Positions 8,724 to 18,568 of a stretch of 64,000 bases of DNA are shown here, in pieces. The stretch covers positions 62,001 to 126,000 of the forward strand of contig CAVZQU010000019.1 of NCBI GenBank assembly GCA_963777515.1. Reading direction: 5' to 3'. The translations under genes and the position numbers were made by a program. The DNA comes from CAVSWT01 sp963777515. Its GTDB lineage: Bacteria > Bacteroidota > Ignavibacteria > Ignavibacteriales > Ignavibacteriaceae. The notes beneath the pieces are model-generated. The model did not search any database and was not told the DNA's origin. It was given only the letters and a program-made list of their open reading frames with translations. How positions within the stretch are numbered: position 1 is the stretch's first letter; each line of letters begins with the position of its first letter.

Positions 8724-10216
8724 TAATTAGAATTAAGAACAGTTTTATAAAGATCAATATACTTCTTTGCGGAGGAATTCCAACTAAAATCTGATTTCAT
8801 TCCAGCCTTCATAATCTTTGTCCATACTTTTTTATCACCAAATATTTTTATTGCTCTTTCAACTTCTTTAAGCATTGATTTATCATCATATTTCTTAAAG
8901 ACAAATCCGTTTCCTTCTTCAGTTTTCTCATCAAAATTTACTACAGTATCAGCCAGCCCGCCCGTTTCTCTGACAATCGGAACTGTGCCGTACATTAGGC
9001 TGTACATCTGGTTAAGTCCGCAAGGCTCATATAAAGAAGGCATTAAAAACATATCTGAACCAGCTTCAATCAAGTGAGCTAATTCGTCATTGAAACCTAA
9101 ATATGCAGCAAATTTTTTAGAATATTTTGAAGTAGCTTTGTCAAAGAATGTGTGATACTTTTTATCCCCGGTTCCTAATAAAATAACCTGAGCATTCAGT
9201 TTCATCAAACTTGGAAACGCTTTGGTTAATAGATCAAAACCTTTTACATTATATAATCTTGAAATCAATCCTATGATAGGAATATCAGGATTATACTCGA
9301 ATCCAAACTTTTCTGCTAATTCTTTTTTATTTTCTTCCTTTACTTCAATATGCTTCGCAGTAAATTTCTTAGGAATTAATTTATCTTTTTCGGGATTCCA
9401 AACTTTAGTATCTATTCCATTCACGATTCCATATAAATCATCTTTCCTCTTTGCTAAAACATTTTTTAAACCTGCACCTATATCATCATTGGTTCTAATT
9501 TCATTTGCATAAGTTTCACTAACCGTATTTATAACGTCAGCAAATTCAAGTCCACATTTCAAAAAGTTAATTTTGTTTTTATGCAAAATTCCTTTTTCCG
9601 AATTTAACTCTTCAGGCAAATCTAACTTCTTGAATATTGATTTCGGGAATGTACCCTGATAAGCAAGATTGTGAATTGTAAAAAGAGTTTTAAAGGATGA
9701 AAATTGCTCTTCATCTTTAAAATTATTTTTCAAGTATGCAGGGACAAGTCCGCACTGCCAATCGTTGCAATGAATGATGTCCGGTATCCATCCAAGCTTT
9801 GTTATTAATTCAAACACAGATTTAGCAAGTAAGATAAATCGTTCATCATTGTCGGGATACTCTTCCCCGCTTCTTGGATCTAAATAAAGTCCATTCCTAC
9901 TTCCAAAATATTCCTGATTATCCAAAAAGTATATTTGTACCCTAACTTTCTGTCCGGGAAGGAAACATGATTTCAATGAAAAAACTACCTCTTTATCACC
10001 AATTTTGATATTCAAATCCTTCAGGCGAACAACTTCATGAATCTTAAATTTTCTATCATCAACGGCACCGTATTTAGGCACAACAATTCTAACTTCATGT
10101 CCCAATTCTGCTAGCATTTGTGGCAAAGCAGCTGAAACGTCGGCTAATCCTCCGGTTTTTACGAACGGAACCACTTCTGATGTTACAAAAAGGATTTTGT
10201 ATTTTTTTGAAGGCAT
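8723..10216 (-). CDS. glgA: Glycogen synthase (ADP-glucose, GT5)
   Basis: A 497-residue glycosyltransferase that adds glucose from ADP-glucose to the growing alpha-1,4 chain. It has the N-terminal FVTSEVVPFVKTGGLADV, including the KTGGL nucleotide-sugar loop, and the C-terminal EPCGLNQMYSLMYGTVPIVRETGGLADTV with the conserved Glu and second GGL motif of GT-B enzymes. The length is normal and the frame is intact. It starts at ATG 10216 at the head of an operon with the phosphatase, lipoprotein and barrel genes. No other glycogen genes are in the window. Confidence 0.93.
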   Translation of the reverse strand: MPSKKYKILFVTSEVVPFVKTGGLADVSAALPQMLAELGHEVRIVVPKYGAVDDRKFKIHEVVRLKDLNIKIGDKEVVFSLKSCFLPGQKVRVQIYFLDNQEYFGSRNGLYLDPRSGEEYPDNDERFILLAKSVFELITKLGWIPDIIHCNDWQCGLVPAYLKNNFKDEEQFSSFKTLFTIHNLAYQGTFPKSIFKKLDLPEELNSEKGILHKNKINFLKCGLEFADVINTVSETYANEIRTNDDIGAGLKNVLAKRKDDLYGIVNGIDTKVWNPEKDKLIPKKFTAKHIEVKEENKKELAEKFGFEYNPDIPIIGLISRLYNVKGFDLLTKAFPSLMKLNAQVILLGTGDKKYHTFFDKATSKYSKKFAAYLGFNDELAHLIEAGSDMFLMPSLYEPCGLNQMYSLMYGTVPIVRETGGLADTVVNFDEKTEEGNGFVFKKYDDKSMLKEVERAIKIFGDKKVWTKIMKAGMKSDFSWNSSAKKYIDLYKTVLNSN

Positions 10217-10440
10217 AGAGGTTAATTCTTTTTTTTGTGAGAAATATTTAAAATTAACAGTGTAATTTACGAAAAATAAAGTGTTTTCTCAAAATAAAGA
10301 TAAGTGCACTATTCCAAGTAATATTACAAAATATAAACATTTGGAAGCTTATTTTTTTCATAGATAATTCATTTTTTTATGTTTTTTAAGTTTTTTTTGA
10401 TATTATTTAGTTCTTCAATAAATGATTTTTGGAAGTAATA

Positions 10441-10974
10441 ATGAAAAAAATTGAACTGATTCTTTTTACATTAGTGATCTTATTTGCAGGCTGCTCTTCT
10501 TCTAAAATAAGTGAAAGCAATGATGAGAATAATAAAAAAAATAGTGAAGAGAATACTTCTCAGAAGTTTGATGAAAATTTTGACCTTACTCCTTATCATA
10601 CTCAGATTGATATCCCCGAAGCAAATGAAACTTCCGATCTGAGAAAATATAATATCTGGTATTCTTATCCAAAGCCAGATACTACAGCAATTGATTCTTC
10701 AAAATTAGTTACAACTACAACACCTGGATATAGAGTTGTAGTTTTTTCTACAGATGATTTACAATCAGCGAATGAAATTAAATCAGAATTATTTTATAAA
10801 ATAAATGAAAAGAATATATACCTGGATTTTGAACCGCCCTTCTACAAAGTAAAAGTAGGAGACTTTACAGACTTGCAAGAAGCTAATAATTTAAAATTTA
10901 AATTAAATCAATTAGGCTACAAAGATGCCCGTATTATTAGTGAAAGCGTCAATGTGGTAAAACAGCAGCAGTAA
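10441..10974 (+). CDS. SPOR-domain lipoprotein
   Basis: A 177-residue lipoprotein with lipobox LFAGC, a charged low-complexity linker, and a C-terminal SPOR domain (residues about 95-170, GYRVVVFSTDDLQSANEI through FYKVKVGDF). SPOR domains bind denuded septal peptidoglycan, so a role near the division site is likely. The ATG at 10441 has GGAAG upstream; an in-frame TTG at 10429 is less likely. It is directly followed by the imidazolonepropionase gene, 1 base after its stop codon. The upstream 224 bases are AT-rich and hold its promoter, but I see no clear box. Confidence 0.8.
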   Translation: MKKIELILFTLVILFAGCSSSKISESNDENNKKNSEENTSQKFDENFDLTPYHTQIDIPEANETSDLRKYNIWYSYPKPDTTAIDSSKLVTTTTPGYRVVVFSTDDLQSANEIKSELFYKINEKNIYLDFEPPFYKVKVGDFTDLQEANNLKFKLNQLGYKDARIISESVNVVKQQQ

Positions 10975-10975
10975 A

Positions 10976-12233
10976 TTGATAAAGTATTTAATCAATCCCG
11001 CACAAATTGTTACTGTTGATTCTTTTGGTATTGGATATAAAAGAGGATCAGCGCAGAAAGAAATTAAACCAGTCTTTGAGCATTCCATTGTAGTAGAAAA
11101 TGATTTGATTAAAGATATAATCCCAAACTCATCTTTACCACAAAATAATAGTGCAATTTTTATTGATTTAAAAAATAAAACTGTTTTACCCGGTTTAGTT
11201 GAGTGTCATACTCACACTGCATTTGCCGGCTCACGAGCTGATGAATTTCGTAAAAAAATAATGGGCGTTAGTTATGAAGAAATTGCAAATGCTGGGGGCG
11301 GAATAAATTCAACTGTTCAAGCTGTTAGGAAATCTTCTTTTAATGAATTGATAAATTTAATTAAGCCTCGAATAGATTATTTTATTTCTCAGGGAATAAC
11401 AACTTTGGAAATAAAAAGCGGTTACGGATTAGATTTTGAAAATGAAATAAAGCTGTTAAAAGTTATTAATCATTTAAATGATATTTATCCGATTGATATA
11501 GTTCCAACATTTCTTGGCGCTCATACTTTCCCAAATGAACTTAAAAATGATCATGATAAATATATAAAAACAATTTGTGACAAAATGCTTCCTTATATAG
11601 CTGAAAATAATTTAGCAAAATTTTGTGATGGCATTTTGTGAAGCAACTGCATTTTCAGCAAATGATATTGATAAGATTTTTTTACAAGCAAACAAAATAG
11701 GACTGAGACTAAGATTGCACACAGAACAATTCAACACAATTGGCGGACTTGATATTGCATTAAAATATAATGCTTCAAGTGTTGACCATCTTGAAGTTAT
11801 TAATGATTCTGATTTATTTAAATTGAAAAATAGTAGTACCTCGGCAGTTCTTTTACCGGGTGTTTCTTTCTTTTTGAATTATCAATATGCCCCGGCAAGA
11901 AAATTAATAGATAATAATGCTTTAGTCGTTTTATCAACAGATTATAATCCTGGTTCATCTCATATTTCAAATTTAAATTTTATAATGAGTCTTGCAGCAT
12001 TAAAAATGGGAATGCTGATTGAAGAAACAATTACCGCTGTTACAATAAATGCTGCAAATGTTTTAGGAATGAGTAAAGAAATTGGCAGTATTGAGATTGG
12101 AAAGAAGGCAGACTTTTCTATTTTCAATACAGCGGACTATTCAGATATTGTTTACAATGTTGGGAAAAATCTAAATGTAATTACAATAAAAAATGGGGAA
12201 ATAATTTATAATAATAGAAAGTATACAAATTGA
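10976..12233 (+). CDS. hutI: Imidazolonepropionase, one frameshift
   Basis: HutI hydrolyses imidazolone-5-propionate to formiminoglutamate in histidine degradation. It is a metal-dependent amidohydrolase of about 418 residues. Seen: the metal motif VECHTHTAFAGSRADEF, then GAHTFPNE, LRLHTEQF and STDYNPGSS, in the family order. The start is TTG at 10976 right after the SPOR gene. The frame changes near 11636, where KFCD must be joined to FCEATAFS by a one-base edit. No other hut gene is here. The gene ends in a stop overlapping the TTG start of the next gene. Confidence 0.88.
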
Positions 12234-13462
12234 AAAAACTTATTTTACTATTTATTATTCTTACATCGTGTAACATATTTTCTCAAGTTCCAATTGTTAA
12301 AACTGGGATTGAAGTCTTAGAAGAAAATAATTTTAATATACTTCAAGGGAAACGAGTTGGTTTAATAACCAATCCAACCGGAGTCGATTCAAAATTAAAA
12401 TCAACAATAGACATTTTATATGAAGCAAAGAATGTAAAACTTGTAGCATTGTATGGACCTGAACATGGAGTTAGAGGGGATTATGCTGCCGGTGATTATG
12501 TTGGGAATTATATAGATGCTCAGACCGAATTGCCTGTATTCTCTTTATATGGTAAAACAAGAAAGCCTACTCCGGAAATGCTGAAAGGAATAGACGTGCT
12601 TGTTTATGATATACAGGACATAGGCTGCAGGTCGTACACATATATTAGCACAATGGGACTCGCAATGCAGGCTGCAGCCGAAAATAATATTGAATTTGTA
12701 GTATTAGATAGGCCCAATCCCTTAGGTGGATTAAAAATTGAAGGCAACTTAGTTGAAGAAGGTTATCACTCATTTGTAAGCCAATTCAGCATTCCCTATG
12801 TATATGGACTTACATGCGGCGAATTAGCAAAAATGCTGAATTCCGAAGGAATGCTTGGAGGCAGTATAAAATGTAAACTTACTGTTGTCCCTATGAAAAA
12901 CTGGAAAAGAGAAATGACATTTGAAGATACTAAGCTTCAGTGGGTCCCAACTTCTCCTCATATACCTCATAATTATTCATCTGAATTTTATGTAATGACA
13001 GGAATTTTAGGAGAATTAGGAGTAATATCTGAGGGCGTTGGATATACACTTCCTTTTCAAGTTTTAGCAGCAGATTGGATTGATCCATATTTAATGGCAG
13101 AAAAAATGAATGCACTAAACCTGGAAGGAGTTATTTTCCGGCCTATAACATTTAAGCCTTTTTATGGAAGAGATAACGGAAACGAACTACATGGGGTTCA
13201 AATTCATATTACAGATTACTCTAAAATAAATTTAATGGGTATCCAGTTTTTATTTTTACAAGTTAATAATGAATTATACCCGGATAAGAATCCATTTAAA
13301 CTTTGCGATAAATCAAGATTAAAAATGTTTGATAAAGTCTGTGGTTCTGATAAAGTAAGAGAATTGTTTACAAAAAATATGAGCTATAATTCAATTAAAG
13401 ATTTTTTAAATAAAGATGTAGATAATTTTAAAAAATTATCTGAGAAGTACTATTTGTATTAA
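12230..13462 (+). CDS. NamZ-like exo-beta-N-acetylmuramidase (DUF1343)
   Basis: A 410-residue exported protein of family DUF1343, whose studied member NamZ removes MurNAc from the non-reducing end of peptidoglycan fragments. It shows the family signatures GKRVGLITNPTGVD, LYGPEHGVRG, DVLVYDIQDIGCRSYTYI and LDRPNPLGG. A signal peptide covers the first 18 or so residues. The start is TTG, overlapping the stop of hutI (TTGA), so translation is coupled. With the SPOR protein and the MltG fusion nearby it makes a small cluster of cell-wall genes. The frame is intact. Confidence 0.82.
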   Translation: MKKLILLFIILTSCNIFSQVPIVKTGIEVLEENNFNILQGKRVGLITNPTGVDSKLKSTIDILYEAKNVKLVALYGPEHGVRGDYAAGDYVGNYIDAQTELPVFSLYGKTRKPTPEMLKGIDVLVYDIQDIGCRSYTYISTMGLAMQAAAENNIEFVVLDRPNPLGGLKIEGNLVEEGYHSFVSQFSIPYVYGLTCGELAKMLNSEGMLGGSIKCKLTVVPMKNWKREMTFEDTKLQWVPTSPHIPHNYSSEFYVMTGILGELGVISEGVGYTLPFQVLAADWIDPYLMAEKMNALNLEGVIFRPITFKPFYGRDNGNELHGVQIHITDYSKINLMGIQFLFLQVNNELYPDKNPFKLCDKSRLKMFDKVCGSDKVRELFTKNMSYNSIKDFLNKDVDNFKKLSEKYYLY

Positions 13463-13465
13463 AGT

Positions 13466-15154
13466 TTATCTATTTAAAAGAAATTTTAAATCTGTTTGAA
13501 CCCATCTTGGCCTAAGATTTAATGTATCTTTATAAACAGAAAATTCTTCGGATGGTTTGAATGGATATAATTCTCCGTAAGTATATGTCCCGCTGCTGTC
13601 AGTATCAAGATAACACCAAAGCATATAAGTACCGGCTTGAACTCTTTCAAAATTAAATTTATCTTTTATAGGCTTTTGTTTGTAAACAAGATTTCCTGTT
13701 TTTGTATTTTGTAAAACTATTATTGGATTTTCTGCATCATCCACATTATAAATACTTCCCATAACTCCGGTAAAATCCAATCCGCTTATCGTTGAGAATT
13801 TGTATTTATATATTGAGTCAATTTTATTCCCGGCTGCATCAGTAAACTTTGATAAATCAAATTTAATTAAATAGTCTTTCTCAGGCTCAAGACTTTTTAA
13901 TGGAATAATCTCAAAAGATGCATCATCAATAAATTTAGTTCTAAAATTTATTTTTTTACCTGATGTATCGCTAAATGCTATTCCAGTTTTTGCAAGTGTC
14001 GAATCAAAACCATCATCAAAATAAAAAATAAAATGCTGGTTCTTGAAATCTGCGCTTTTGCTGCTGTTACTTGGAGAAGATGATTTTACTATGTTAAATG
14101 AAGTATCTTTTTTTGAGCTTATAGTTATGGGAGAAAAATCATTTGTAAAAATATTTCCCTTTTTATCTTTCACAATATCGACAAATAAATAAACATTATT
14201 ATCGCTTGGGATACTATCATTTATAGCTAAAACCATTTCTGTTTTTTTAGTGTTTCCTTTATAAGCAAATTCAGGCTTATACTTTTTATTTGTAGTAGAA
14301 TCATAAATAGAAAAGTTATTTGTCCTAATTATAGTTGAATCAACCGCCTCGTTAAAATTAACTAAGATATGATTTCTGTCTGTCATAACAGCACTTACTA
14401 ACCTCGGCTTAGCAGTGTCTTGCATTGATAAGAAAAAGTTTAGATTTTGAACTAATGTATCCTTTTCATCAAGTGTAAAGTCTTTATAAGGTATACCAAA
14501 TTTATCCTGCCCGGCCTGATAAAGTAAATCTCTATATTCATCTAAAATTGCAAACACCCGATAATCTCCATTAGCCAAAGCTGATAATTTAAAAGAACCA
14601 TCTTTCCCGGCTTGGGAAATATAATCCGGTTTCTTTTTAGCAGGATTAATTGTGTCCCCGTTTAATTTATATGCGAAGATTAAAGTGCCATCCGGTTTAG
14701 GGTCAAAGATTCTACCTGATATAATTCCCTTGTCAATTTTATTTCCTGTAGCGAAAGTAAGCGTAAACGCTTCAGCCATACGGTTTCTATTATTCAAATC
14801 AACTACATCTGTACCAATTGTTACTACGTAAGTGATATTATTTTTCAATGAATCCGGGAAATAAACTCGTACATATTTACCGCTCCAATTAAAATCCAAA
14901 GCACCATCAATTGCAGGCGAAATAAATACAGCATCTTTAACTGAACGCTTATCTACATATTCTGAAAAGCCTATTTCAAAATAATCATCATCAAAATTTG
15001 TGGTTCCTTGTTCGGGATAGACTTCAATTATCCTTGGAGGAATTTTATCAACCTCTCCCCCGCCTGGCGGTAATTGATTAGCGCAATCAGTAAAGATAAA
15101 TAAAAATAAAATTGCTAAATAAACAATTAATTTTTTGCTTGATTTTTCAACCAT
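13466..15154 (-). CDS. Lipoprotein with bacterial Ig-like (SbsA-type) domain
   Basis: A 562-residue exported protein whose signal peptide ends at a probable lipobox cysteine (FTDCANQ), followed by a flexible PPGGGE linker. The first module, DKIPPRIIEVYPEQGTTNF to FTLTFATG (residues about 35-140), matches the SbsA/Big_5 Ig-like repeat common in Bacteroidota envelope proteins. Later segments repeat similar sandwiches, including a carboxypeptidase-regulatory-like stretch around GKDGSFKLSALANGDYRVF. Its start overlaps the end of the MltG fusion gene by 28 bases, so the two are probably co-transcribed. No catalytic motif was found. Confidence 0.7.
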   Translation of the reverse strand: MVEKSSKKLIVYLAILFLFIFTDCANQLPPGGGEVDKIPPRIIEVYPEQGTTNFDDDYFEIGFSEYVDKRSVKDAVFISPAIDGALDFNWSGKYVRVYFPDSLKNNITYVVTIGTDVVDLNNRNRMAEAFTLTFATGNKIDKGIISGRIFDPKPDGTLIFAYKLNGDTINPAKKKPDYISQAGKDGSFKLSALANGDYRVFAILDEYRDLLYQAGQDKFGIPYKDFTLDEKDTLVQNLNFFLSMQDTAKPRLVSAVMTDRNHILVNFNEAVDSTIIRTNNFSIYDSTTNKKYKPEFAYKGNTKKTEMVLAINDSIPSDNNVYLFVDIVKDKKGNIFTNDFSPITISSKKDTSFNIVKSSSPSNSSKSADFKNQHFIFYFDDGFDSTLAKTGIAFSDTSGKKINFRTKFIDDASFEIIPLKSLEPEKDYLIKFDLSKFTDAAGNKIDSIYKYKFSTISGLDFTGVMGSIYNVDDAENPIIVLQNTKTGNLVYKQKPIKDKFNFERVQAGTYMLWCYLDTDSSGTYTYGELYPFKPSEEFSVYKDTLNLRPRWVQTDLKFLLNR

Positions 15155-16539
15155 CTTCTATATTCTCTAACTAAGCGAATGTGTTGTGATAAACTTTTAG
15201 CAAATTTATGTCCGCCGTTTCCATCAGCTACAAAGTAATAATAATCATTTTTTTCAGGATACAAGACTGCAAGTATTGCCGCCTTACCAGGATTGTTAAT
15301 CGGATTCGGAGGAAGCCCGGCATACTTATAAGTATTATAAGGACTGTCTGTTTTTAAATCGTCATATAAAATTCTTTTCCATTTACCATCTGTATCATTT
15401 TTATTATTAATAATGTACTGAATTGTAGGGTCAGCCTGTAACTTCATCCCAATTCTTAATCTGTTCAAATATACCCCAGCTATACGCGGCATCTCTTCGA
15501 CTTTATTTGTCTCGCCTTGAACAATTGAAGCAAGTGTTAATAACTCATGAAGTGAATATTTTGATTCATTTACTTTCTGCATTAATGAATCATTCATAAA
15601 TTCTTGAAAACCATTATAAAGAGAATCAAATGCTTCTTTGGGACTGCTATGCTGATAAAGCGAATATTTTTGAGGTAATAAATAACCTACAAAAGATGGA
15701 GCTTTTATTCCCAATGAATCAAGTAAATTTTTATTTCTGGTTAGCTCAACAAACGCAGATGAATCAACTTGAACTTCATCTTTTAACATTCCGCCTATCC
15801 ATTCATCAGACTTCCCATTAAACACTTTTACAGTCCTTAAAAAATCTGCTTTCCCTGAAATTAATAAATCAAGTAAATCAAGATAGCTTAATCCGTTTGG
15901 AATATGGAATCTTCCAGCTTTTATATTTTTTTCAGCACCATAGATAAATGACGCAATTTTAAAATTTGATTTGCTCGGAATGATTTTCTTTGCATACAAA
16001 TCATCCGTTATTTCTGATAATGTTTCCCCTTTTTTGATATCTACAGATTTGGGTGAATTACCTTTATAGTAATTCGCTGTAAAAAAAGTGTAATAAAAAA
16101 TTGATAATAATATTATAAAAAACGAAATAATAATTAAAACATCTTTTCGCGTAAAAATACTTTTCAAGCTTATTTTAGATTTTATTTCCGGGATTTTATA
16201 AATAATACCTTTTTCCAATTCATCTTTTTGTATAACACGTGCTTCGTCAATTATTCTTTCGTAAATTCTTGCTAAACCTTCTTTGCTCAACGGGCTTTCT
16301 AAAAATTTTGAAATCCTATTTGCAATTTGTTTTTCTCTCTCGGGATTGTAAGTAGGTAGATTTAAAGTTCTCTTAACTCTTCCAATAAGAATTGCATGTA
16401 AAGATCTCCGGCTTAAAAGTTTAACGAGCTTTTCATCTATCTTATCAATTTCTTTCCGCAGTTCTTCCATTATCTGCAAGCGCTCTTCTGCAGAAAGATT
16501 ATTTAATTCGTTCTCTATTTTTTTATAAACGTTATCCAT
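15127..16539 (-). CDS. Chorismate mutase (AroQ)-MltG endolytic transglycosylase fusion
   Basis: 470 residues. Residues about 25-105 are an AroQ-type chorismate mutase domain: ELRKEIDKIDEKLVKLL then NPEREKQI. Against the E. coli domain the active-site positions Arg28, Arg45, Lys56, Arg68, Glu69 and Gln104 are all kept; only the Asp48-equivalent is Asn65. A transmembrane helix follows at about 132-154. The rest is a YceG/MltG domain with TLASIVQGETNKVEEMPRIA and NRLRIGMKLQADPTIQY, including the catalytic Glu of the ASIVxxE motif. MltG cuts nascent glycan strands in the periplasm; the mutase would face the cytoplasm. The mutase may be active or may sense chorismate. It is intact, and no such fusion is familiar to me. 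Confidence 0.85.
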   Translation of the reverse strand: MDNVYKKIENELNNLSAEERLQIMEELRKEIDKIDEKLVKLLSRRSLHAILIGRVKRTLNLPTYNPEREKQIANRISKFLESPLSKEGLARIYERIIDEARVIQKDELEKGIIYKIPEIKSKISLKSIFTRKDVLIIISFFIILLSIFYYTFFTANYYKGNSPKSVDIKKGETLSEITDDLYAKKIIPSKSNFKIASFIYGAEKNIKAGRFHIPNGLSYLDLLDLLISGKADFLRTVKVFNGKSDEWIGGMLKDEVQVDSSAFVELTRNKNLLDSLGIKAPSFVGYLLPQKYSLYQHSSPKEAFDSLYNGFQEFMNDSLMQKVNESKYSLHELLTLASIVQGETNKVEEMPRIAGVYLNRLRIGMKLQADPTIQYIINNKNDTDGKWKRILYDDLKTDSPYNTYKYAGLPPNPINNPGKAAILAVLYPEKNDYYYFVADGNGGHKFAKSLSQHIRLVREYRRWLKNQAKN

Positions 16540-16577
16540 CGGTTCAAAATAAAGAAAATATTTCGTTTGAAAAATTT

Positions 16578-17591
16578 TTATGAAAAATAATTTTTTGGCA
16601 AGCCCGGATATGCACCATAATCCAGTTCATCTTTTTGTCCGGCTTCATACAGTTTTAAACCTCTGAAAGCTATCATCGCTGCATTATCACCACAAAATTC
16701 GAATGCGGGAATAACCAATTTTTTCTGATACTTGTCAGCGAGCTTAGAAAATTCTTCGCGTAATTTTTTATTTGCAGCAACTCCACCGACTAGCGAAATA
16801 GATTTTAAATCAAAATTTTGAATTGCCTTATCAGCTTTTTGAACTAATGCTTGTGTAACAGCCTTTTGAAATGACGCCGCAATATCCGGCAAATCTTCTT
16901 CAGGGATTTTATTTGAATCAAAATATTTTTTTTGAATATATCTTAGCACTGCTGTCTTTAATCCACTGAATGAAAAATTATATGGTTCTTTCAAATCAGC
17001 AATAGGGAAATAGATTTTATTTTCATCACCTTGTTCAGCAAACTTTTGAATTTTTGGTCCGCCCGGATAACCAAGCCCAATCATCTTTGAAACTTTATCA
17101 AAGGCTTCACCTGCTGCATCATCAACTGTCGAACCAAGCTTTTTAATTTCTGTGAAGCTCTCAACTAAAAGTAAAAGTGTATGGCCTCCGGAAACAACCA
17201 TTGCCAGATAAGGAAACTCTGGCTGCTCTTCCATTAAAAACCCGGAATAAATATGACCTTCAATATGATTAACGCCAACAAAAGGTTTTTGTAATGAATA
17301 AGCCAATCCTTTTGCATAAGTTAAACCAACCAGCAAAGCTCCAATTAAACCAGGACCGGCAGTAGCACAAATTAAATCAATATCTTTTAGTTCAAGATTA
17401 GAAATTTTAAGTGCATCTTTAACCAATGGATTTACAATTTGAAGATGTGCCCTGCTTGATAATTCAGGAACTACTCCACCATATTTTTTATGAAAATCTT
17501 GTGAGGATATTAGATTAGCTTTTAATTTATCATCCGAAATAACTGCAACAGAAGTTTCATCACACGAGCTTTCAATTCCCAAAACATTCAT
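16578..17591 (-). CDS. tsaD: tRNA threonylcarbamoyladenosine transferase subunit
   Basis: TsaD transfers the threonylcarbamoyl group to A37 of ANN-decoding tRNAs, with TsaB/E partners not present here. Seen: N-terminal VLGIESSCDETSVAV, the metal motif NHIEGHIYSGF (HxxxH), VSGGHT, GGPKIQ and the C-terminal LVGGVAANK and FCGDNAAMIA. About 337 residues, intact. I start at the ATG at 17591; a TTG at 17597 gives two extra residues. It ends 38 bases before the MltG fusion gene begins. Confidence 0.93.
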   Translation of the reverse strand: MNVLGIESSCDETSVAVISDDKLKANLISSQDFHKKYGGVVPELSSRAHLQIVNPLVKDALKISNLELKDIDLICATAGPGLIGALLVGLTYAKGLAYSLQKPFVGVNHIEGHIYSGFLMEEQPEFPYLAMVVSGGHTLLLLVESFTEIKKLGSTVDDAAGEAFDKVSKMIGLGYPGGPKIQKFAEQGDENKIYFPIADLKEPYNFSFSGLKTAVLRYIQKKYFDSNKIPEEDLPDIAASFQKAVTQALVQKADKAIQNFDLKSISLVGGVAANKKLREEFSKLADKYQKKLVIPAFEFCGDNAAMIAFRGLKLYEAGQKDELDYGAYPGLPKNYFS

Positions 17592-17603
17592 CAGCAAAAA
17601 AAC

Positions 17604-18503
17604 TTAATTAATTGAAAATATATTTTTAAAAACATGTCCTGCAACTTGAGGATTTTCTTTTAAGCGTCTCATTGAATATAAATACCATTGCTCCCCGAAC
17701 GGTACATAAATCCTAATTTTGTAACCGTCATTATTTATTTTATCACGCAAATCTTCACGCACGCCAAGCAGCATTTGAAATTCAAATTTATCTTTTGAAA
17801 CATTCATTTCCTTTATCAATTTGTATGCTTCATTAATCAAATATTCATCATGAGTCGCAATACCAACGTAATTACCCTCTTTGAACATTGCTTTCAAGCA
17901 TATAACATAGCTGTCTCTAATTGCCTGCTTTTCTTTATAAGCAATATTTGGTGACTCGACATAAATACCTTTGCACAAACGATAGTTTGTTCCAATTTTA
18001 TTAAATCTAACTACATCGTCGTAAGTTCTGCGAAGATAGGCCTGAACTACAACCCCAACATTTGTGTACTTCTCGTGAAGCTTTTTATACAAATTTAAAG
18101 TAGAATCTGTTAAGGTTGAATCTTCCATATCTATTCGAACAAAATTATTTATCTCTTTTGCCCTTTCGCAAAGTTCTCCGATTTGTTCAAATGCAAATTT
18201 CTCATCTAAGGCTAAACCCATTTGTGATGGCTTTAAAGATAGATTAGCCATTAAATTGTTTTCAACGATTGCATCAAAAACTTTCAATGCTTCCTTCTTA
18301 AAATTGAGCGCTTCAGTTTTGTTTTGAATTGCTTCTCCTAAAACATCAAGCGTAGCATAAATTCCTCTTTCATTCAAGGATTTAGTTAGATTAACTGCAT
18401 CTTGTAAAGTCTCTCCTGCTATGTACTTTTTAGAAAAGACCCATACAACTGACTTGGGCATCTTTTGGACGACCGCAACAATTGCTTTATTCAGTATCGA
18501 CAA
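17604..18503 (-). CDS. Proline dehydrogenase
   Basis: A monofunctional FAD-linked proline dehydrogenase that oxidises proline to pyrroline-5-carboxylate and feeds electrons to quinone. It is a beta/alpha barrel with the segments LSLKPSQMGL, RIDMEDS, ATHDEYLI, FEFQMLLGVREDL and, near the end, YVPFGEQWYLYSMRRLKENP, which carries the proline-carboxylate-binding arginines. There is no ATG near the front. I place the start at TTG 18503 because GGAG lies five bases before it; a longer reading from TTG 18530 is possible. The P5C dehydrogenase partner is not in the window. Confidence 0.88.
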   Translation of the reverse strand: MSILNKAIVAVVQKMPKSVVWVFSKKYIAGETLQDAVNLTKSLNERGIYATLDVLGEAIQNKTEALNFKKEALKVFDAIVENNLMANLSLKPSQMGLALDEKFAFEQIGELCERAKEINNFVRIDMEDSTLTDSTLNLYKKLHEKYTNVGVVVQAYLRRTYDDVVRFNKIGTNYRLCKGIYVESPNIAYKEKQAIRDSYVICLKAMFKEGNYVGIATHDEYLINEAYKLIKEMNVSKDKFEFQMLLGVREDLRDKINNDGYKIRIYVPFGEQWYLYSMRRLKENPQVAGHVFKNIFSIN

Positions 18504-18568
18504 GATTACTCCATAAATTTTTGAGCACAAATTTAGGTTTAAGATGATAAGAAATCAATTTTGGAATT

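Noticed and set aside
9222..9512. Open frame on the plus strand opposite glgA
   Set aside because: Antisense to the conserved core of glycogen synthase with no start signal; shadow of the real gene.
12930..13115. Minus-strand open frame inside the NamZ-like gene
   Set aside because: Antisense to a conserved gene, no start signal and no family resemblance.
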